The notes: generated by a model not told the origin, from the letters alone. 13,594 nt of DNA from an uncultured Blautia sp. (GCA_934358405.1 CAKRKL010000046.1:1-13594); one strand, 5' to 3'; shown: positions 6,838 to 13,594, numbered from the stretch's first letter. Numbers and translations are program-made.

Positions 6838-6913
6838 ATGATTTTTGTGCGAAAAGCAGACAATGGGGTCTGAGAAGAATCCCCTTTGTCTGCTTTTTTT
6901 GTGCAAAAATCAT
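6838..6913 (+). terminator. Terminator-like hairpin in the urease leader (possible attenuator)
   Basis: AAAAGCAGACAA (6852-6863) pairs with TTGTCTGCTTTT (6886-6897), continued by GGGG/CCCC (6865-6868 with 6881-6884) across one U-U mismatch and a 12-base loop. The T-run (6894-6900) follows at once, as in a rho-independent terminator. An outer 10-bp helix ATGATTTTTG/CAAAAATCAT (6838-6847 with 6904-6913) wraps the whole element. It would end transcripts of the NifX-SlyD gene, yet it also lies downstream of the urease promoter, so most transcripts starting there must pass it. CAGAC/GTCTG (6857-6861 with 6868-6872) offers a small competing hairpin. Confidence 0.8.
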
Positions 6914-6947
6914 TGATTAATCCACACAATTCGAGAGGAGGAATATT

Positions 6948-7250
6948 ATGAGGCTGAATCCTAAAGAACAGGAAAAATTAATGCTTCATATGGCAGGTAA
7001 TCTTGCCAAAGAAAGAAAGGAAAGAGGGCTGAAGCTGAATTACGTGGAAGCACTTGCGTATATCAGTTCTGAACTTCTTGAGCTTGCAAGAGACGGAAAA
7101 ACAGTAGTAGAGCTAATGCAGCTTGGAACTAAAATTCTCACCAAGGATGATGTGATGGACGGTGTTTCTGACATGATCGGTGAGGTACAGGTAGAAGCAA
7201 CTTTCCCAGATGGAACTAAGCTTGTAACCGTACACAATCCAATTCAGTAA
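6948..7250 (+). CDS. ureA: Urease subunit gamma
   Basis: The 100-residue protein is the smallest structural subunit of the nickel enzyme that splits urea into ammonia and carbamate. Length and sequence fit the family throughout: [19 protein letters not shown] at the start, [13 protein letters not shown] (29-41), [13 protein letters not shown] and [26 protein letters not shown] (68-93), ending in VHNPIQ. It is a separate gene rather than fused to the beta subunit as in Helicobacter. An AGGAGG ribosome binding site (6936-6941) lies 6 bases before the ATG. It opens the urease operon; ureB starts 13 bases downstream with its own ribosome binding site touching the ureA stop. Confidence 0.97.
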   Translation: MRLNPKEQEKLMLHMAGNLAKERKERGLKLNYVEALAYISSELLELARDGKTVVELMQLGTKILTKDDVMDGVSDMIGEVQVEATFPDGTKLVTVHNPIQ

Positions 7251-7263
7251 GGAGGAAATAATC

Positions 7264-7623
7264 ATGAAAATCGGTGAAATTATGGCCGCAGACCGTGAGA
7301 TTATTCTTAACGAAGGCAAAAAAACTGTAACTGTGACAGTTGCAAACAAAGGCGACAGACCGGTTCAGGTTGGTTCACATTTTCACTTTTTTGAAGTAAA
7401 TAAATGCCTTTCATTTGATAGAGAAAAGACCTATGGATATCATTTGGATATTCCCTCCGGCACCTCTGTAAGATTTGAGCCTGGAGAAGAAAAAGAAATT
7501 CAGCTTACAGAAATGGGCGGCAGAAAAAGAGTATTCGGACTGAATGATCTTACCTGTGCGCAGGCAACTGAGGATACAAAAGCAGCATCTGTAGAAGCTG
7601 CAAAATTAAAAGGATTTCTGTAA
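7264..7623 (+). CDS. ureB: Urease subunit beta
   Basis: This 119-residue structural subunit packs against the alpha subunit. Family features seen are [43 protein letters not shown] (4-46), in which the [13 protein letters not shown] core is nearly invariant, [19 protein letters not shown] (61-79) and [11 protein letters not shown]. The C-terminal tail (residues 100-119, rich in Ala and Lys) is a modest extension, as in other bacterial forms of this length. A GGAGG ribosome binding site begins directly after the ureA stop, 8 bases before the ATG. Next is ureC after 12 bases. Confidence 0.97.
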   Translation: MKIGEIMAADREIILNEGKKTVTVTVANKGDRPVQVGSHFHFFEVNKCLSFDREKTYGYHLDIPSGTSVRFEPGEEKEIQLTEMGGRKRVFGLNDLTCAQATEDTKAASVEAAKLKGFL

Positions 7624-7635
7624 GGAGGGACAATC

Positions 7636-9357
7636 ATGAGTACAAAAATTTCCGGAAGCAAATATGCTGCAATGTATGGTCCGACTACAGGAGATAAGGT
7701 ACGTCTGGCAGATACAAGTCTTGTGATCGAAGTAGAAAAGGATTATACAACTTATGGCGATGAGGTGAAATTTGGTGGAGGAAAAACCATCCGTGACGGT
7801 ATGGGACAGTCTGTAAAAACCTGCAGCAGGGACGGTGACCTTGACCTTGTGATCACCAATGCACTGATCGTGGATTCCACAGGAATCATCAAAGCAGATA
7901 TTGGTATCAAAAATGGTAAGATCGCAGGAATCGGAAAAGCAGGAAACCCGGATATTATGGACGGCGTAACCCCTGGAATGACAGTCGGAGCCTCTACAGA
8001 GGCACTGGCAGGAGAGGGAATGATCGTAACTGCAGGCGGAATTGATACCCATATTCATTTCATCAGTCCTCAGCAGATTGACTGTGCCCTTTACAGCGGA
8101 GTAACTACCATGATCGGTGGTGGTACAGGTCCTGCAGATGGCACAAATGCCACTACCTGTACACCTGGTCCCTGGAATATGAAAATGATGTTAAAAGCAG
8201 CAGAAGAATATCCAATGAACCTTGGTTTTCTGGGAAAGGGCAACTGCTCAGATGAAGCTCCATTAATCGAGCAGGTCAAAGCCGGAGCTATGGGCCTGAA
8301 AATTCATGAAGACTGGGGTGCAACACCTGCAGTTATCAATCACTGCCTGAATGTAGCGGATGAATATGACGTACAGGTGGCTATTCATACAGATACCTTA
8401 AATGAGGGCGGATGTGTAGAGGATACCCTTGCAGCTATCGGCGGCAGAACCATCCATACATACCATACAGAGGGTGCAGGCGGCGGTCACGCTCCGGATA
8501 TCATTCGCGCTGCAGCAGCTCCAAATGTACTTCCATCCTCCACCAATCCCACAATGCCATATACAGTAAACACCCTGGATGAGCATCTTGATATGCTGAT
8601 GGTTTGCCACCATCTTGATAAGAGAATTCCGGAAGATGTTGCATTTGCAGATTCCAGAATTCGTCCGGAAACCATTGCTGCGGAGGATGTTCTTCATGAC
8701 ATGGGTATCTTCAGTATGATGAGCTCTGACTCCCAGGCTATGGGACGTGTAGGAGAGGTTATCACCCGTACCTGGCAGACAGCAAGCAAAATGAAAGAGG
8801 AAAGAGGGGCACTTCCGGAGGATGCTGGTCATGAAAATGATAACTTCCGTGTAAAGCGTTACATCTCCAAATATACGATCAACCCAGCAATCACACATGG
8901 TATTTCCCAGTATGTAGGCTCTGTGGAAAAGGGAAAATTCGCAGATCTTGTTCTCTGGAACCCGGCATTCTTTGGTGCAAAACCGGATATCATCATTAAG
9001 GGTGGCATGATCATAGCATCCAAAATGGGAGATGCAAATGCATCTATTCCGACTACTCAGCCTGTGCTTTACCAGCCAATGTTTGCAGCACATGGAAAGG
9101 CAAAAAATGAAGCCTGCCTTACCTTTGTATCCCAGGCTGCCATGGATGAAAATGTAAAAGAAAAATATGGTCTTGAAAAGACAATCGTACCGGTAAAAGG
9201 CTGCAGAAATATCAGCAAAAAAGACATGGTATTTAATGACCGGACACCTGAGCTTACCGTTGACCCGGAAACATATAAGGTTACCGTTGACGGAGAAGAA
9301 ATCACTTCCAAGCCAGCCAAAAGGCTTCCGCTTACACAGCTTTACAGCCTGTTCTAA
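7636..9357 (+). CDS. ureC: Urease subunit alpha (catalytic)
   Basis: The 573-residue catalytic subunit holds the dinickel centre. Every active-site residue is visible at a constant offset of +5 from Klebsiella urease: nickel ligands H139 and H141 (in THIHF), the lysine to be carbamylated K222 (in GLKIHEDWG), substrate-binding H224, H251 (in AIHTDT), H277 (in YHTEG), and D365 (in SSDSQAMGR). The mobile-flap C324 and catalytic H325 (in MVCHHLD) and R341 are also present. The sequence is intact from the [15 protein letters not shown] start region to the [11 protein letters not shown] end typical of the family, so an active enzyme is expected once nickel is inserted. AAGGAGGG at 7622-7628 overlaps the ureB stop and serves as ribosome binding site. 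A hairpin separates it from ureI. Confidence 0.98.
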   Translation: MSTKISGSKYAAMYGPTTGDKVRLADTSLVIEVEKDYTTYGDEVKFGGGKTIRDGMGQSVKTCSRDGDLDLVITNALIVDSTGIIKADIGIKNGKIAGIGKAGNPDIMDGVTPGMTVGASTEALAGEGMIVTAGGIDTHIHFISPQQIDCALYSGVTTMIGGGTGPADGTNATTCTPGPWNMKMMLKAAEEYPMNLGFLGKGNCSDEAPLIEQVKAGAMGLKIHEDWGATPAVINHCLNVADEYDVQVAIHTDTLNEGGCVEDTLAAIGGRTIHTYHTEGAGGGHAPDIIRAAAAPNVLPSSTNPTMPYTVNTLDEHLDMLMVCHHLDKRIPEDVAFADSRIRPETIAAEDVLHDMGIFSMMSSDSQAMGRVGEVITRTWQTASKMKEERGALPEDAGHENDNFRVKRYISKYTINPAITHGISQYVGSVEKGKFADLVLWNPAFFGAKPDIIIKGGMIIASKMGDANASIPTTQPVLYQPMFAAHGKAKNEACLTFVSQAAMDENVKEKYGLEKTIVPVKGCRNISKKDMVFNDRTPELTVDPETYKVTVDGEEITSKPAKRLPLTQLYSLF

Positions 9358-9382
9358 GCAGATATAACGGTATCATTTTGTT

Positions 9383-9417
9383 ACATATAAGAGACCCTTT
9401 TTCAGTCTCTTATATGT
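9383..9417 (+). other. Stable hairpin between ureC and ureI, without U-tract
   Basis: ACATATAAGAGAC (9383-9395) pairs perfectly over 13 bp with GTCTCTTATATGT (9405-9417) around a 9-base loop. The downstream sequence GGCATTCAAT is not a U-tract, so full termination is unlikely. It could stabilise the ureABC mRNA, mark a cleavage site, or slow transcription into the accessory genes. Confidence 0.7.
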
Positions 9418-9444
9418 GGCATTCAATCGGAGAGGAGAATTATT

Positions 9445-9951
9445 ATGTTAGGAGTTTGTCTTTTATTTGTAGGAATCGTACTGATCAATAATGGTATGTG
9501 TACGTTATATCATGTTGATGGAAAATCCACTGCGATCATGAACATTTTTACAGGCGGTCTTTCCCTGTTTATCAACTTTGTCAATCTGGTTCAGGGCAAC
9601 TATTATGCTGCCGGAACGGGACTGCTGTTCTGCTTTACCTATCTTTTTGTAGCCTTAAGTAAATTCCTGAAGGCAAGCCCGATCCCATTTGCATGGTTTT
9701 CTACCTTTGTAGCTGTCAATGCATTGATTTTCGGTACCATTGAGGGATTTACAGGAAGTACTGCACTTGGAATCACACCGGACCTTCGCTGGGCAGGTAT
9801 CTGGTATCTGTGGGCAATTCTCTGGGGAACCGCTTTTGTTGAAGATATCTGCGGCAAAAAGCTTGGAAAATTTGTTCCCTATCTTCAGGTGTTTGAAGGT
9901 GTTGTAACTGCATGGATTCCCGGAGTTATGATGCTGCTTCAGATCTGGTAA
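9445..9951 (+). CDS. ureI: UreI/AmiS-family urea channel
   Basis: The 168-residue membrane protein has about six hydrophobic helices (roughly 2-19, 30-49, 55-75, 83-100, 115-133, 144-166), the layout of UreI, which lets urea enter down its gradient. Strong likeness to Helicobacter pylori UreI is visible in MLGVCLLFVGIVLINNG, DGKSTAIMN, TGLLFCFTYLF, LGKFVPYLQVFEG and TAWIP; E151 corresponds to the conserved glutamate of its last helix. It lacks the long periplasmic loop found after helix 2 in the H. pylori protein and has only one His (H23), so acid gating through periplasmic histidines seems unlikely. It lies between structural and accessory genes, whereas many streptococci place it first. 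A GAGAGGAGAA ribosome binding site lies just upstream. Confidence 0.93.
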   Translation: MLGVCLLFVGIVLINNGMCTLYHVDGKSTAIMNIFTGGLSLFINFVNLVQGNYYAAGTGLLFCFTYLFVALSKFLKASPIPFAWFSTFVAVNALIFGTIEGFTGSTALGITPDLRWAGIWYLWAILWGTAFVEDICGKKLGKFVPYLQVFEGVVTAWIPGVMMLLQIW

Positions 9952-9980
9952 TTACAGAAAATGAACCCATATCAAATAAT

Positions 9981-9987
9981 AGGAGGG
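9981..9987 (+). promoter_or_regulatory. Ribosome binding site that fixes the ureE start
   Basis: AGGAGGG lies 8 bases before the ATG at 9996 but only 2 bases before the in-frame ATG at 9990, and well after the ATG at 9912. This favours 9996 as the ureE start and removes an apparent overlap with ureI. Confidence 0.85.
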
Positions 9988-9995
9988 CAATGTTC

Positions 9996-10472
9996 ATGCT
10001 GTGTGAACAGGTTTTGGGAAAGCTTTGCGACTTCGATACTACCGGCAAAACAGTAGAATATGTAGATATTGAATGGCATGAGGCTTTCAAAAAAATACAT
10101 AAAAAAACAACAGACAAAGGGACTGAAATCGGAATCCGTATGGATGACTCCATTCTTTCCAGAGGTCTGTACCAGGACGATGTGATCTACGCAGATGACA
10201 GCAGGCTTGTTGTGGTAAATACACCACCCTGCGAAGTAATTCGTGTATCCTTGACTCCGGGACATGAAAAAATGTGTGCCAAGGTCTGCTATGAAATCGG
10301 CAATCGACACGCACCGCTTTTCTGGGGAGATCATGATACTTTTATAACCATTTACAATGAGCCAATGCTGGTTATGCTGCAGAAAATTCATGGAGTCCAG
10401 GCAGAAAAGGAACTGTTAAAGCTTGATTTTGACAAAAGAATTTCTGCCAGCATTCATAATCATCATCATTAA
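9996..10472 (+). CDS. ureE: Urease nickel metallochaperone UreE
   Basis: UreE binds nickel and hands it to the UreG-UreF-UreD complex during urease activation. With the start at 9996 the protein has 158 residues, the usual size. The peptide-binding N-terminal domain spans about 1-70 and the metal-binding domain follows, with GNRHAPLFW containing H105, the conserved dimer-interface nickel ligand. The C-terminal tail HNHHH (154-158) is a short His-rich nickel site. The reading frame is open further upstream to an ATG at 9912 inside ureI, but the encoded extension is not UreE-like and ribosome binding site placement supports 9996. It follows ureI by 44 bases and precedes ureF by 23. Confidence 0.95.
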   Translation: MLCEQVLGKLCDFDTTGKTVEYVDIEWHEAFKKIHKKTTDKGTEIGIRMDDSILSRGLYQDDVIYADDSRLVVVNTPPCEVIRVSLTPGHEKMCAKVCYEIGNRHAPLFWGDHDTFITIYNEPMLVMLQKIHGVQAEKELLKLDFDKRISASIHNHHH

Positions 10473-10495
10473 AAAACGAACTACGGAGGTTCTCC

Positions 10496-11188
10496 ATGTC
10501 CATAAAACAATTTTATCTTTTGCAGGTAAACGATGCGTTATTCCCTATCGGAGGGTATTCCCACTCCCAGGGACTTGAAACATATATTCAAAGGGGAATC
10601 GTCCATGATGAAAGCACTGCCAGGGAATATATCATGCACAAAATCAAATGGAATCTGGGCTATACAGAGCTTCTGGCTGCCAGACTTGCCTATGAAGCGG
10701 CCGAAAAAAAGGATTTAACGGAGCTTTTGTATCTGGAAGATCTTCTGGAAGCCTCAAGAATTCCAATGGAGCAAAGGGAAGCTGCCAGAAAAATGGGTTC
10801 CCGCTTTGCCAAGACCATTGAAAAGCTTGGTCTGTCAATCAGTGAAAGAGGAATTTTCAGAGAATATCTGGATGCACGAAAAGGAAAAGCAGTGAATCAC
10901 TGCTGTATCTACGGAGTCTTTTGTGAAGAGATGCAGCTTTCCCTGGAAGAGGCACTGGCTCATTATCTCTACGCACAGACCTCTGCCATTGTGACCAATT
11001 GTGTGAAAACAATCCCTCTTAGCCAGACGGCCGGACAGCAGCTGTTAAGCAGCTGCTATGAGGAATTTGAGGAAATTTTAAAAGATGTAATGAACCGGAC
11101 AAAAGAGGATCTGTGCTTATCTGCCCCTGGCTTTGACATCAGAGGAATCCAGCATGAAAAGCTGTATTCAAGATTGTATATGTCATAA
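10496..11188 (+). CDS. ureF: Urease accessory protein UreF
   Basis: The 230-residue all-helical protein bridges UreD-urease and UreG and helps gate GTP hydrolysis during nickel insertion. Family motifs are present: LLQVNDALFPIGGYSHSQGLE (8-28, the UreF hallmark), MEQREAARKMGSRFAKT (91-107), the NHCCIYGVFC region (134-143), NCVKTIPLSQTAGQQLL (168-184) and the C-terminal PGFDIRGIQHEKLYSRLYMS, which in other UreF proteins contacts UreG and UreD. A GGAGG ribosome binding site at 10485-10489 sits 6 bases before the ATG. The gene lies in the usual E-F-G-D order, with a 49-base gap to ureG. Confidence 0.96.
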   Translation: MSIKQFYLLQVNDALFPIGGYSHSQGLETYIQRGIVHDESTAREYIMHKIKWNLGYTELLAARLAYEAAEKKDLTELLYLEDLLEASRIPMEQREAARKMGSRFAKTIEKLGLSISERGIFREYLDARKGKAVNHCCIYGVFCEEMQLSLEEALAHYLYAQTSAIVTNCVKTIPLSQTAGQQLLSSCYEEFEEILKDVMNRTKEDLCLSAPGFDIRGIQHEKLYSRLYMS

Positions 11189-11237
11189 ATTTTCGCTATA
11201 TCGTATGTAAAAAATCAGAAGAAAAGAGGAACTCTAT

Positions 11238-11846
11238 ATGTCATATGTAAAAATCGGAGTAGCGGGACCGGTCGGTTCCGGAAAAACAGCGCTGATTGAA
11301 GCTTTGTCAAGAAAAATGGCATCAGATTACAGCATTGGTGTTATCACAAATGATATTTACACGAAAGAAGATGCCCAGTTTCTGGCAAAAAACAGTGTTC
11401 TTCCTGTTGAACGTATCATCGGTGTGGAGACCGGCGGCTGCCCTCACACAGCCATCCGCGAGGACGCTTCCATGAATCTGGAAGCAGTAGATGAAATGAT
11501 GGAACGGTTCCCGGACATTGAACTTCTTTTTATTGAAAGCGGTGGAGATAACCTGTCTGCAACATTTAGTCCGGAGCTTGTAGATGCAACTATTTTTGTT
11601 ATTGATGTAGCAGAGGGCGATAAAATCCCACGTAAAGGAGGTCCTGGAATCACACGTTCTGATCTTCTGGTCATCAACAAAATCGATCTTGCCCCTTACG
11701 TAGGTGCAAGCCTTGAGGTCATGGAAAGAGACTCAAAAAAAATGCGTGGTGACAGACCATTCCAGTTCACTAACATCCGTGGCGATGAAAATGTAGATAA
11801 AGTAGTAGAATGGATCAAAAAGAATGTCCTTCTGGAAGGAATGTAA
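11238..11846 (+). CDS. ureG: Urease accessory GTPase UreG
   Basis: UreG is the SIMIBI-class GTPase that couples GTP hydrolysis to nickel delivery. The 202-residue protein has all expected motifs: the P-loop GPVGSGKT (10-17), [15 protein letters not shown] (35-49), the nickel-binding CPH motif (C68-H70 in [13 protein letters not shown]), [15 protein letters not shown] (100-114) and the guanine-specific NKID (147-150). It has no N-terminal His-rich extension, so nickel supply depends on UreE or another protein. A GAGGA ribosome binding site at 11226-11230 precedes the ATG. The gene is followed by ureD after 11 bases. Confidence 0.97.
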   Translation: MSYVKIGVAGPVGSGKTALIEALSRKMASDYSIGVITNDIYTKEDAQFLAKNSVLPVERIIGVETGGCPHTAIREDASMNLEAVDEMMERFPDIELLFIESGGDNLSATFSPELVDATIFVIDVAEGDKIPRKGGPGITRSDLLVINKIDLAPYVGASLEVMERDSKKMRGDRPFQFTNIRGDENVDKVVEWIKKNVLLEGM

Positions 11847-11857
11847 GGATTACGCCT

Positions 11858-12664
11858 ATGGAAAATAAGTTCGGAAAAATATCCCGTATCCGTGCGGCTG
11901 CAGCTCAAAAAGAGGGAAGAACCATTCTGGAGGATCTGTCCTTTACAGCTCCCTATAAGATCATGACACCTTTTGAAAAAGAAAACGGCGGAATTCAAAT
12001 TATGCCGCTGTGCGCATCTGCCGGAATCATGGCAGGAGACTCTCAGGAATTTTTCTATCATGTAAAAGAAGGTGCCGATCTGGAGGTGTTGTCCCAGTCA
12101 TTTGAAAAAATCCACAAAATGGAGGAAGGCTCTGCAAGCCGTACCATTGAGGTAAAGGTAGATAAAAATGCCATCCTCTGTTATTACCCACAGCCTGTGA
12201 TTCCCTTTGCACAGTCAGCTTTTGACAGCCAAATGACTATTCATCTGGAGGATGAAACCTCACGACTGTTTTTGCTGGAAATTATTTCCTGCGGCCGAAA
12301 CGCACATGAGGAACGATTTCTGTATCGCAGATTTTCCTCAAAAGTGCTGATTTACCGGGGAGATAAACTGATCTATCGTGATAATACCCGTTATGAGCCT
12401 GATGAAATGCCCATGGAAGGAATGGGAATGTATGAAGGCTATACACATATGGCCAACCTTTTTTTATCAAAACCGGGCCTGGAGCTCCAGGAAAAGATCT
12501 GGCAGATCCTGGAAGAGGATTCTGAAGCCGATGGCGGAGTCACGCGCCTTACCACCCAGGATCTGGCTGTAAGGATTTTTGGAAACCGGGCGCAGAAGCT
12601 GCAACAAATAGCTGAGAAAATCAAGAACCTATATGTCATGGAAAGTAATCAGACTTTTGTATGA
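11858..12664 (+). CDS. ureD: Urease accessory protein UreD (UreH)
   Basis: UreD binds apo-urease and provides the route by which nickel reaches the active site. The most likely start is the ATG at 11858, 8 bases after AAGGA (11845-11849), giving 268 residues, the family norm. Recognisable regions are IMPLCASAGIMAGDSQEF (48-65, the counterpart of the conserved glycine-rich GGD segment), LEVLSQSFEKIHKM, ILCYYPQPVIPFAQSAFDS (106-124) and the HEERFLYRRFSSKVLIYR segment (150-167). UreD is the least conserved urease accessory protein and this one is divergent, but its position directly after ureG supports the call. The same frame is open upstream to an ATG at 11810, inside ureG; that start is less likely. 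It is the last gene of the operon. Confidence 0.92.
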   Translation: MENKFGKISRIRAAAAQKEGRTILEDLSFTAPYKIMTPFEKENGGIQIMPLCASAGIMAGDSQEFFYHVKEGADLEVLSQSFEKIHKMEEGSASRTIEVKVDKNAILCYYPQPVIPFAQSAFDSQMTIHLEDETSRLFLLEIISCGRNAHEERFLYRRFSSKVLIYRGDKLIYRDNTRYEPDEMPMEGMGMYEGYTHMANLFLSKPGLELQEKIWQILEEDSEADGGVTRLTTQDLAVRIFGNRAQKLQQIAEKIKNLYVMESNQTFV

Positions 12665-12666
12665 CC

Positions 12667-12704
12667 AAAGAGACTTTTGCTGTATATACAGTAGAAGTCT
12701 CTTT
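12667..12704 (+). terminator. Hairpin after ureD, weak terminator candidate
   Basis: AAAGAGACTT (12667-12676) pairs perfectly with AAGTCTCTTT (12695-12704), and an inner self-complementary CTGTATATACAG extends the stem. Only TTT and then ACAATACTC follow, so the U-tract is poor. It may mark the 3' end of the urease mRNA together with the stronger palindrome at 12723-12787. Confidence 0.5.
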
Positions 12705-12722
12705 ACAATACTCTTTTCTTTC

Positions 12723-12787
12723 CCTCCTGCAGCTGATATAATAGCTTTATCATTATAAGGCTAATATATCAGCTACAGGAGGTTTTT
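12723..12787 (+). terminator. 60-bp near-perfect palindrome with U-tract; overlaps a ribosome binding site and a -10 box
   Basis: Bases 12723-12750 pair with 12755-12782 around a CATT loop. Of 28 positions only two are mismatched and one is G-U. The basal CCTCCTG/CAGGAGG stem is followed by TTTTT (12783-12787), the form of an intrinsic terminator for read-through urease transcripts. The right arm also contains AGGAGG, the ribosome binding site of the next gene, and the left arm contains TATAAT (12737-12742), a possible -10 box, with a weak TTTTCT 17 bases upstream. Confidence 0.75.
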
Positions 12788-12789
12788 CC

Positions 12790-13410
12790 ATGTTAAAAAA
12801 AGTTTTGATACCAGCAGCTGCAATCCTTACAATCTGCTTTACTCCTGCAACTCTTTTCGCCGGGAATGACATAACGCTTACAGGCAGCGACCTAAAAGGC
12901 CATTGGCTGCTTGCAGAAGCAGAATTCTCATACGAAGCAAGCTTTGATTCCAATGGAGACTGCCATGTAATCATGACTCAACGTGAGGAAAATAAAGATT
13001 TGTGCATTCATCCGGATGGAACCATTGAGACAGAAGCAGATACAGGTGAGATCACCAGCTTTTCGGTTCTTAAATCTGAGGATACCATTCTTTACTATGC
13101 TTACGAAGATGATACCTGTATAGGCATTTTCTTTTTAGACGGAGAAGCTTCGGACAAGGGCTATGTTCTGAATGTGGAATCTGACCTGTTCCTTTCCGAA
13201 GATAAGGTTATATCTGTTGAAGACCAGGAAGTGTTCGACTATGAGATAATCGACAGCACACTTTGTTATTATAATGAACACAGTGTTCGTGCACTGGATT
13301 TTATTTCCCAGACACCTGACCTGCTGGTATGCCAGGACAGCCCAAACACGGAAGATTCCGATTACTGCCTGACTTTGTTTATAAAAGCAGACTGCATAGA
13401 CAGTGAATAA
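12790..13410 (+). CDS. Secreted acidic protein of unknown function
   Basis: I do not recognise this 206-residue protein. Its N-terminus is a clear Sec signal peptide: MLKK, then a hydrophobic core (about residues 5-19), with likely cleavage after A24 (LFA, then GND). There is no lipobox. The mature part is strongly acidic and rich in Asp, Glu and Ser, with a start resembling LTGSDLKGHWLLAEAEFSYEAS. Seven cysteines lie in the mature part (near residues 58, 72, 110, 158, 177, 190 and 201), unusual for an exported protein in an anaerobe. Short beta-strand-like segments suggest a small lipocalin-like or beta-rich fold, a guess only. The ribosome binding site AGGAGG (12777-12782) lies 7 bases upstream, inside the palindrome. 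A LysR-type gene follows 36 bases downstream on the same strand. Confidence 0.75.
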   Translation: MLKKVLIPAAAILTICFTPATLFAGNDITLTGSDLKGHWLLAEAEFSYEASFDSNGDCHVIMTQREENKDLCIHPDGTIETEADTGEITSFSVLKSEDTILYYAYEDDTCIGIFFLDGEASDKGYVLNVESDLFLSEDKVISVEDQEVFDYEIIDSTLCYYNEHSVRALDFISQTPDLLVCQDSPNTEDSDYCLTLFIKADCIDSE

Positions 13411-13446
13411 GGGAACAAAGTACATGGTAAAAAAAGGAAACCTATT

Positions 13447-13594
13447 ATGGATGTAAATTTCGAGTATTACAAAATTTTCTATTATGTAGCAAAGTACCAC
13501 AACTTTACAAAAGCAGCCCAGGCTTTAAATAACAGCCAGCCCAATATCACCCGGGCCATGAACTGTCTGGAGCAGCAGCTAAATACCACCTTAT
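13447..13594 (+). CDS. LysR-family transcriptional regulator, 3' end outside window
   Basis: The first 49 codons encode MDVNFEYYKIFYYVAKYHNF followed by TKAAQALNNSQPNITRAMN and CLEQQLNTTL, the N-terminal winged helix-turn-helix of a LysR-type regulator. The recognition helix with SQPNITRAMN and the linker-helix start CLEQQL are typical. A ribosome binding site, AAGGAAA, lies just before the ATG. The effector-binding domain is beyond the window, so target and ligand are unknown. It lies 36 bases after the secreted-protein gene on the same strand and could be co-transcribed with it. LysR proteins often act on a neighbouring gene, but none is divergent to it here. Confidence 0.9.
   Translation, partial: MDVNFEYYKIFYYVAKYHNFTKAAQALNNSQPNITRAMNCLEQQLNTTL

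Noticed and set aside
6838..6913. Known nickel/cobalt (NiCo) riboswitch in the urease leader
   Set aside because: The leader is a single long extended hairpin, without the multi-helix junction expected of that class. I therefore call it only a terminator-like structure.
8398..9093. Long open frame (231 codons) on the minus strand inside ureC
   Set aside because: It is fully antisense to the well-conserved ureC, its product is Cys/His-rich without any recognisable motif, and no ribosome binding site or promoter supports it.
9912..9995. Longer ureE start overlapping ureI
   Set aside because: The extra 28 residues do not resemble UreE, they overlap the conserved ureI end, and AGGAGGG at 9981-9987 fits the start at 9996.
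11810..11857. Longer ureD start inside ureG
   Set aside because: The extra 16 residues are encoded by the conserved ureG end in another frame; AAGGA at 11845-11849 fits the ATG at 11858.
1..13594. tRNA, rRNA, insertion sequences or phage genes
   Set aside because: No cloverleaf-like segment, ribosomal RNA stretch, transposase motif or terminal repeats were seen; almost all bases belong to recognised genes or short regulatory gaps.

Overview
The window looks like a chromosomal segment of a low-to-mid GC Gram-positive anaerobe of the class Clostridia, most likely a Lachnospiraceae-type gut bacterium. The evidence is the strong AGGAGG-type ribosome binding sites, the Firmicutes-style promoters, the folE-HD-folP-folBK folate operon behind a tetrahydrofolate riboswitch, and the protein styles. 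The genus cannot be named from this sequence alone.

Layout. (1) 1-2601, plus strand: the 3' part of a YitT-family membrane protein gene, followed closely by a complete Xaa-Pro aminopeptidase of the M24B family. A bidirectional terminator at 2655-2684 separates this pair from the next, convergent operon. (2) 2707-5452, minus strand: a folate operon in transcription order folE, an HD-domain phosphohydrolase, folP and a fused folB-folK. Its leader (about 5453-5730) carries a THF riboswitch aptamer and an elaborate set of mutually exclusive helices that can hide or expose the folE ribosome binding site. (3) 5914-6789, plus strand: one gene encoding a NifX-like domain, a His/Cys-rich linker and a SlyD-like FKBP domain, a plausible nickel-handling protein. 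(4) 6802-12664, plus strand: a urease operon in the order ureA, ureB, ureC, ureI, ureE, ureF, ureG, ureD. It starts from a near-consensus promoter whose transcript runs straight into a terminator-like hairpin before ureA. (5) 12790-13410: an unrecognised secreted acidic protein, preceded by a 60-bp palindrome that contains its ribosome binding site. (6) 13447 to the window end: the start of a LysR-family regulator gene.

How it works together. The folate operon turns GTP into dihydropteroate (FolE, FolB, FolK, FolP) and should be repressed by reduced folate. Its HD protein sits where a dihydroneopterin triphosphate phosphatase is needed, but that role is only inferred. The urease operon is complete for apoenzyme (UreABC), urea entry (UreI) and nickel insertion (UreDEFG). 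No dedicated nickel uptake system is in the window. The NifX/His-Cys/SlyD fusion directly upstream could store or deliver nickel.

Most interesting items: the NifX/His-Cys/SlyD fusion beside urease, the promoter-hairpin leader of the urease operon, the three-way helix switch of the folE leader, the HD protein in the folate operon, and the palindrome that merges a terminator, a -10 box and a ribosome binding site ahead of the secreted protein.
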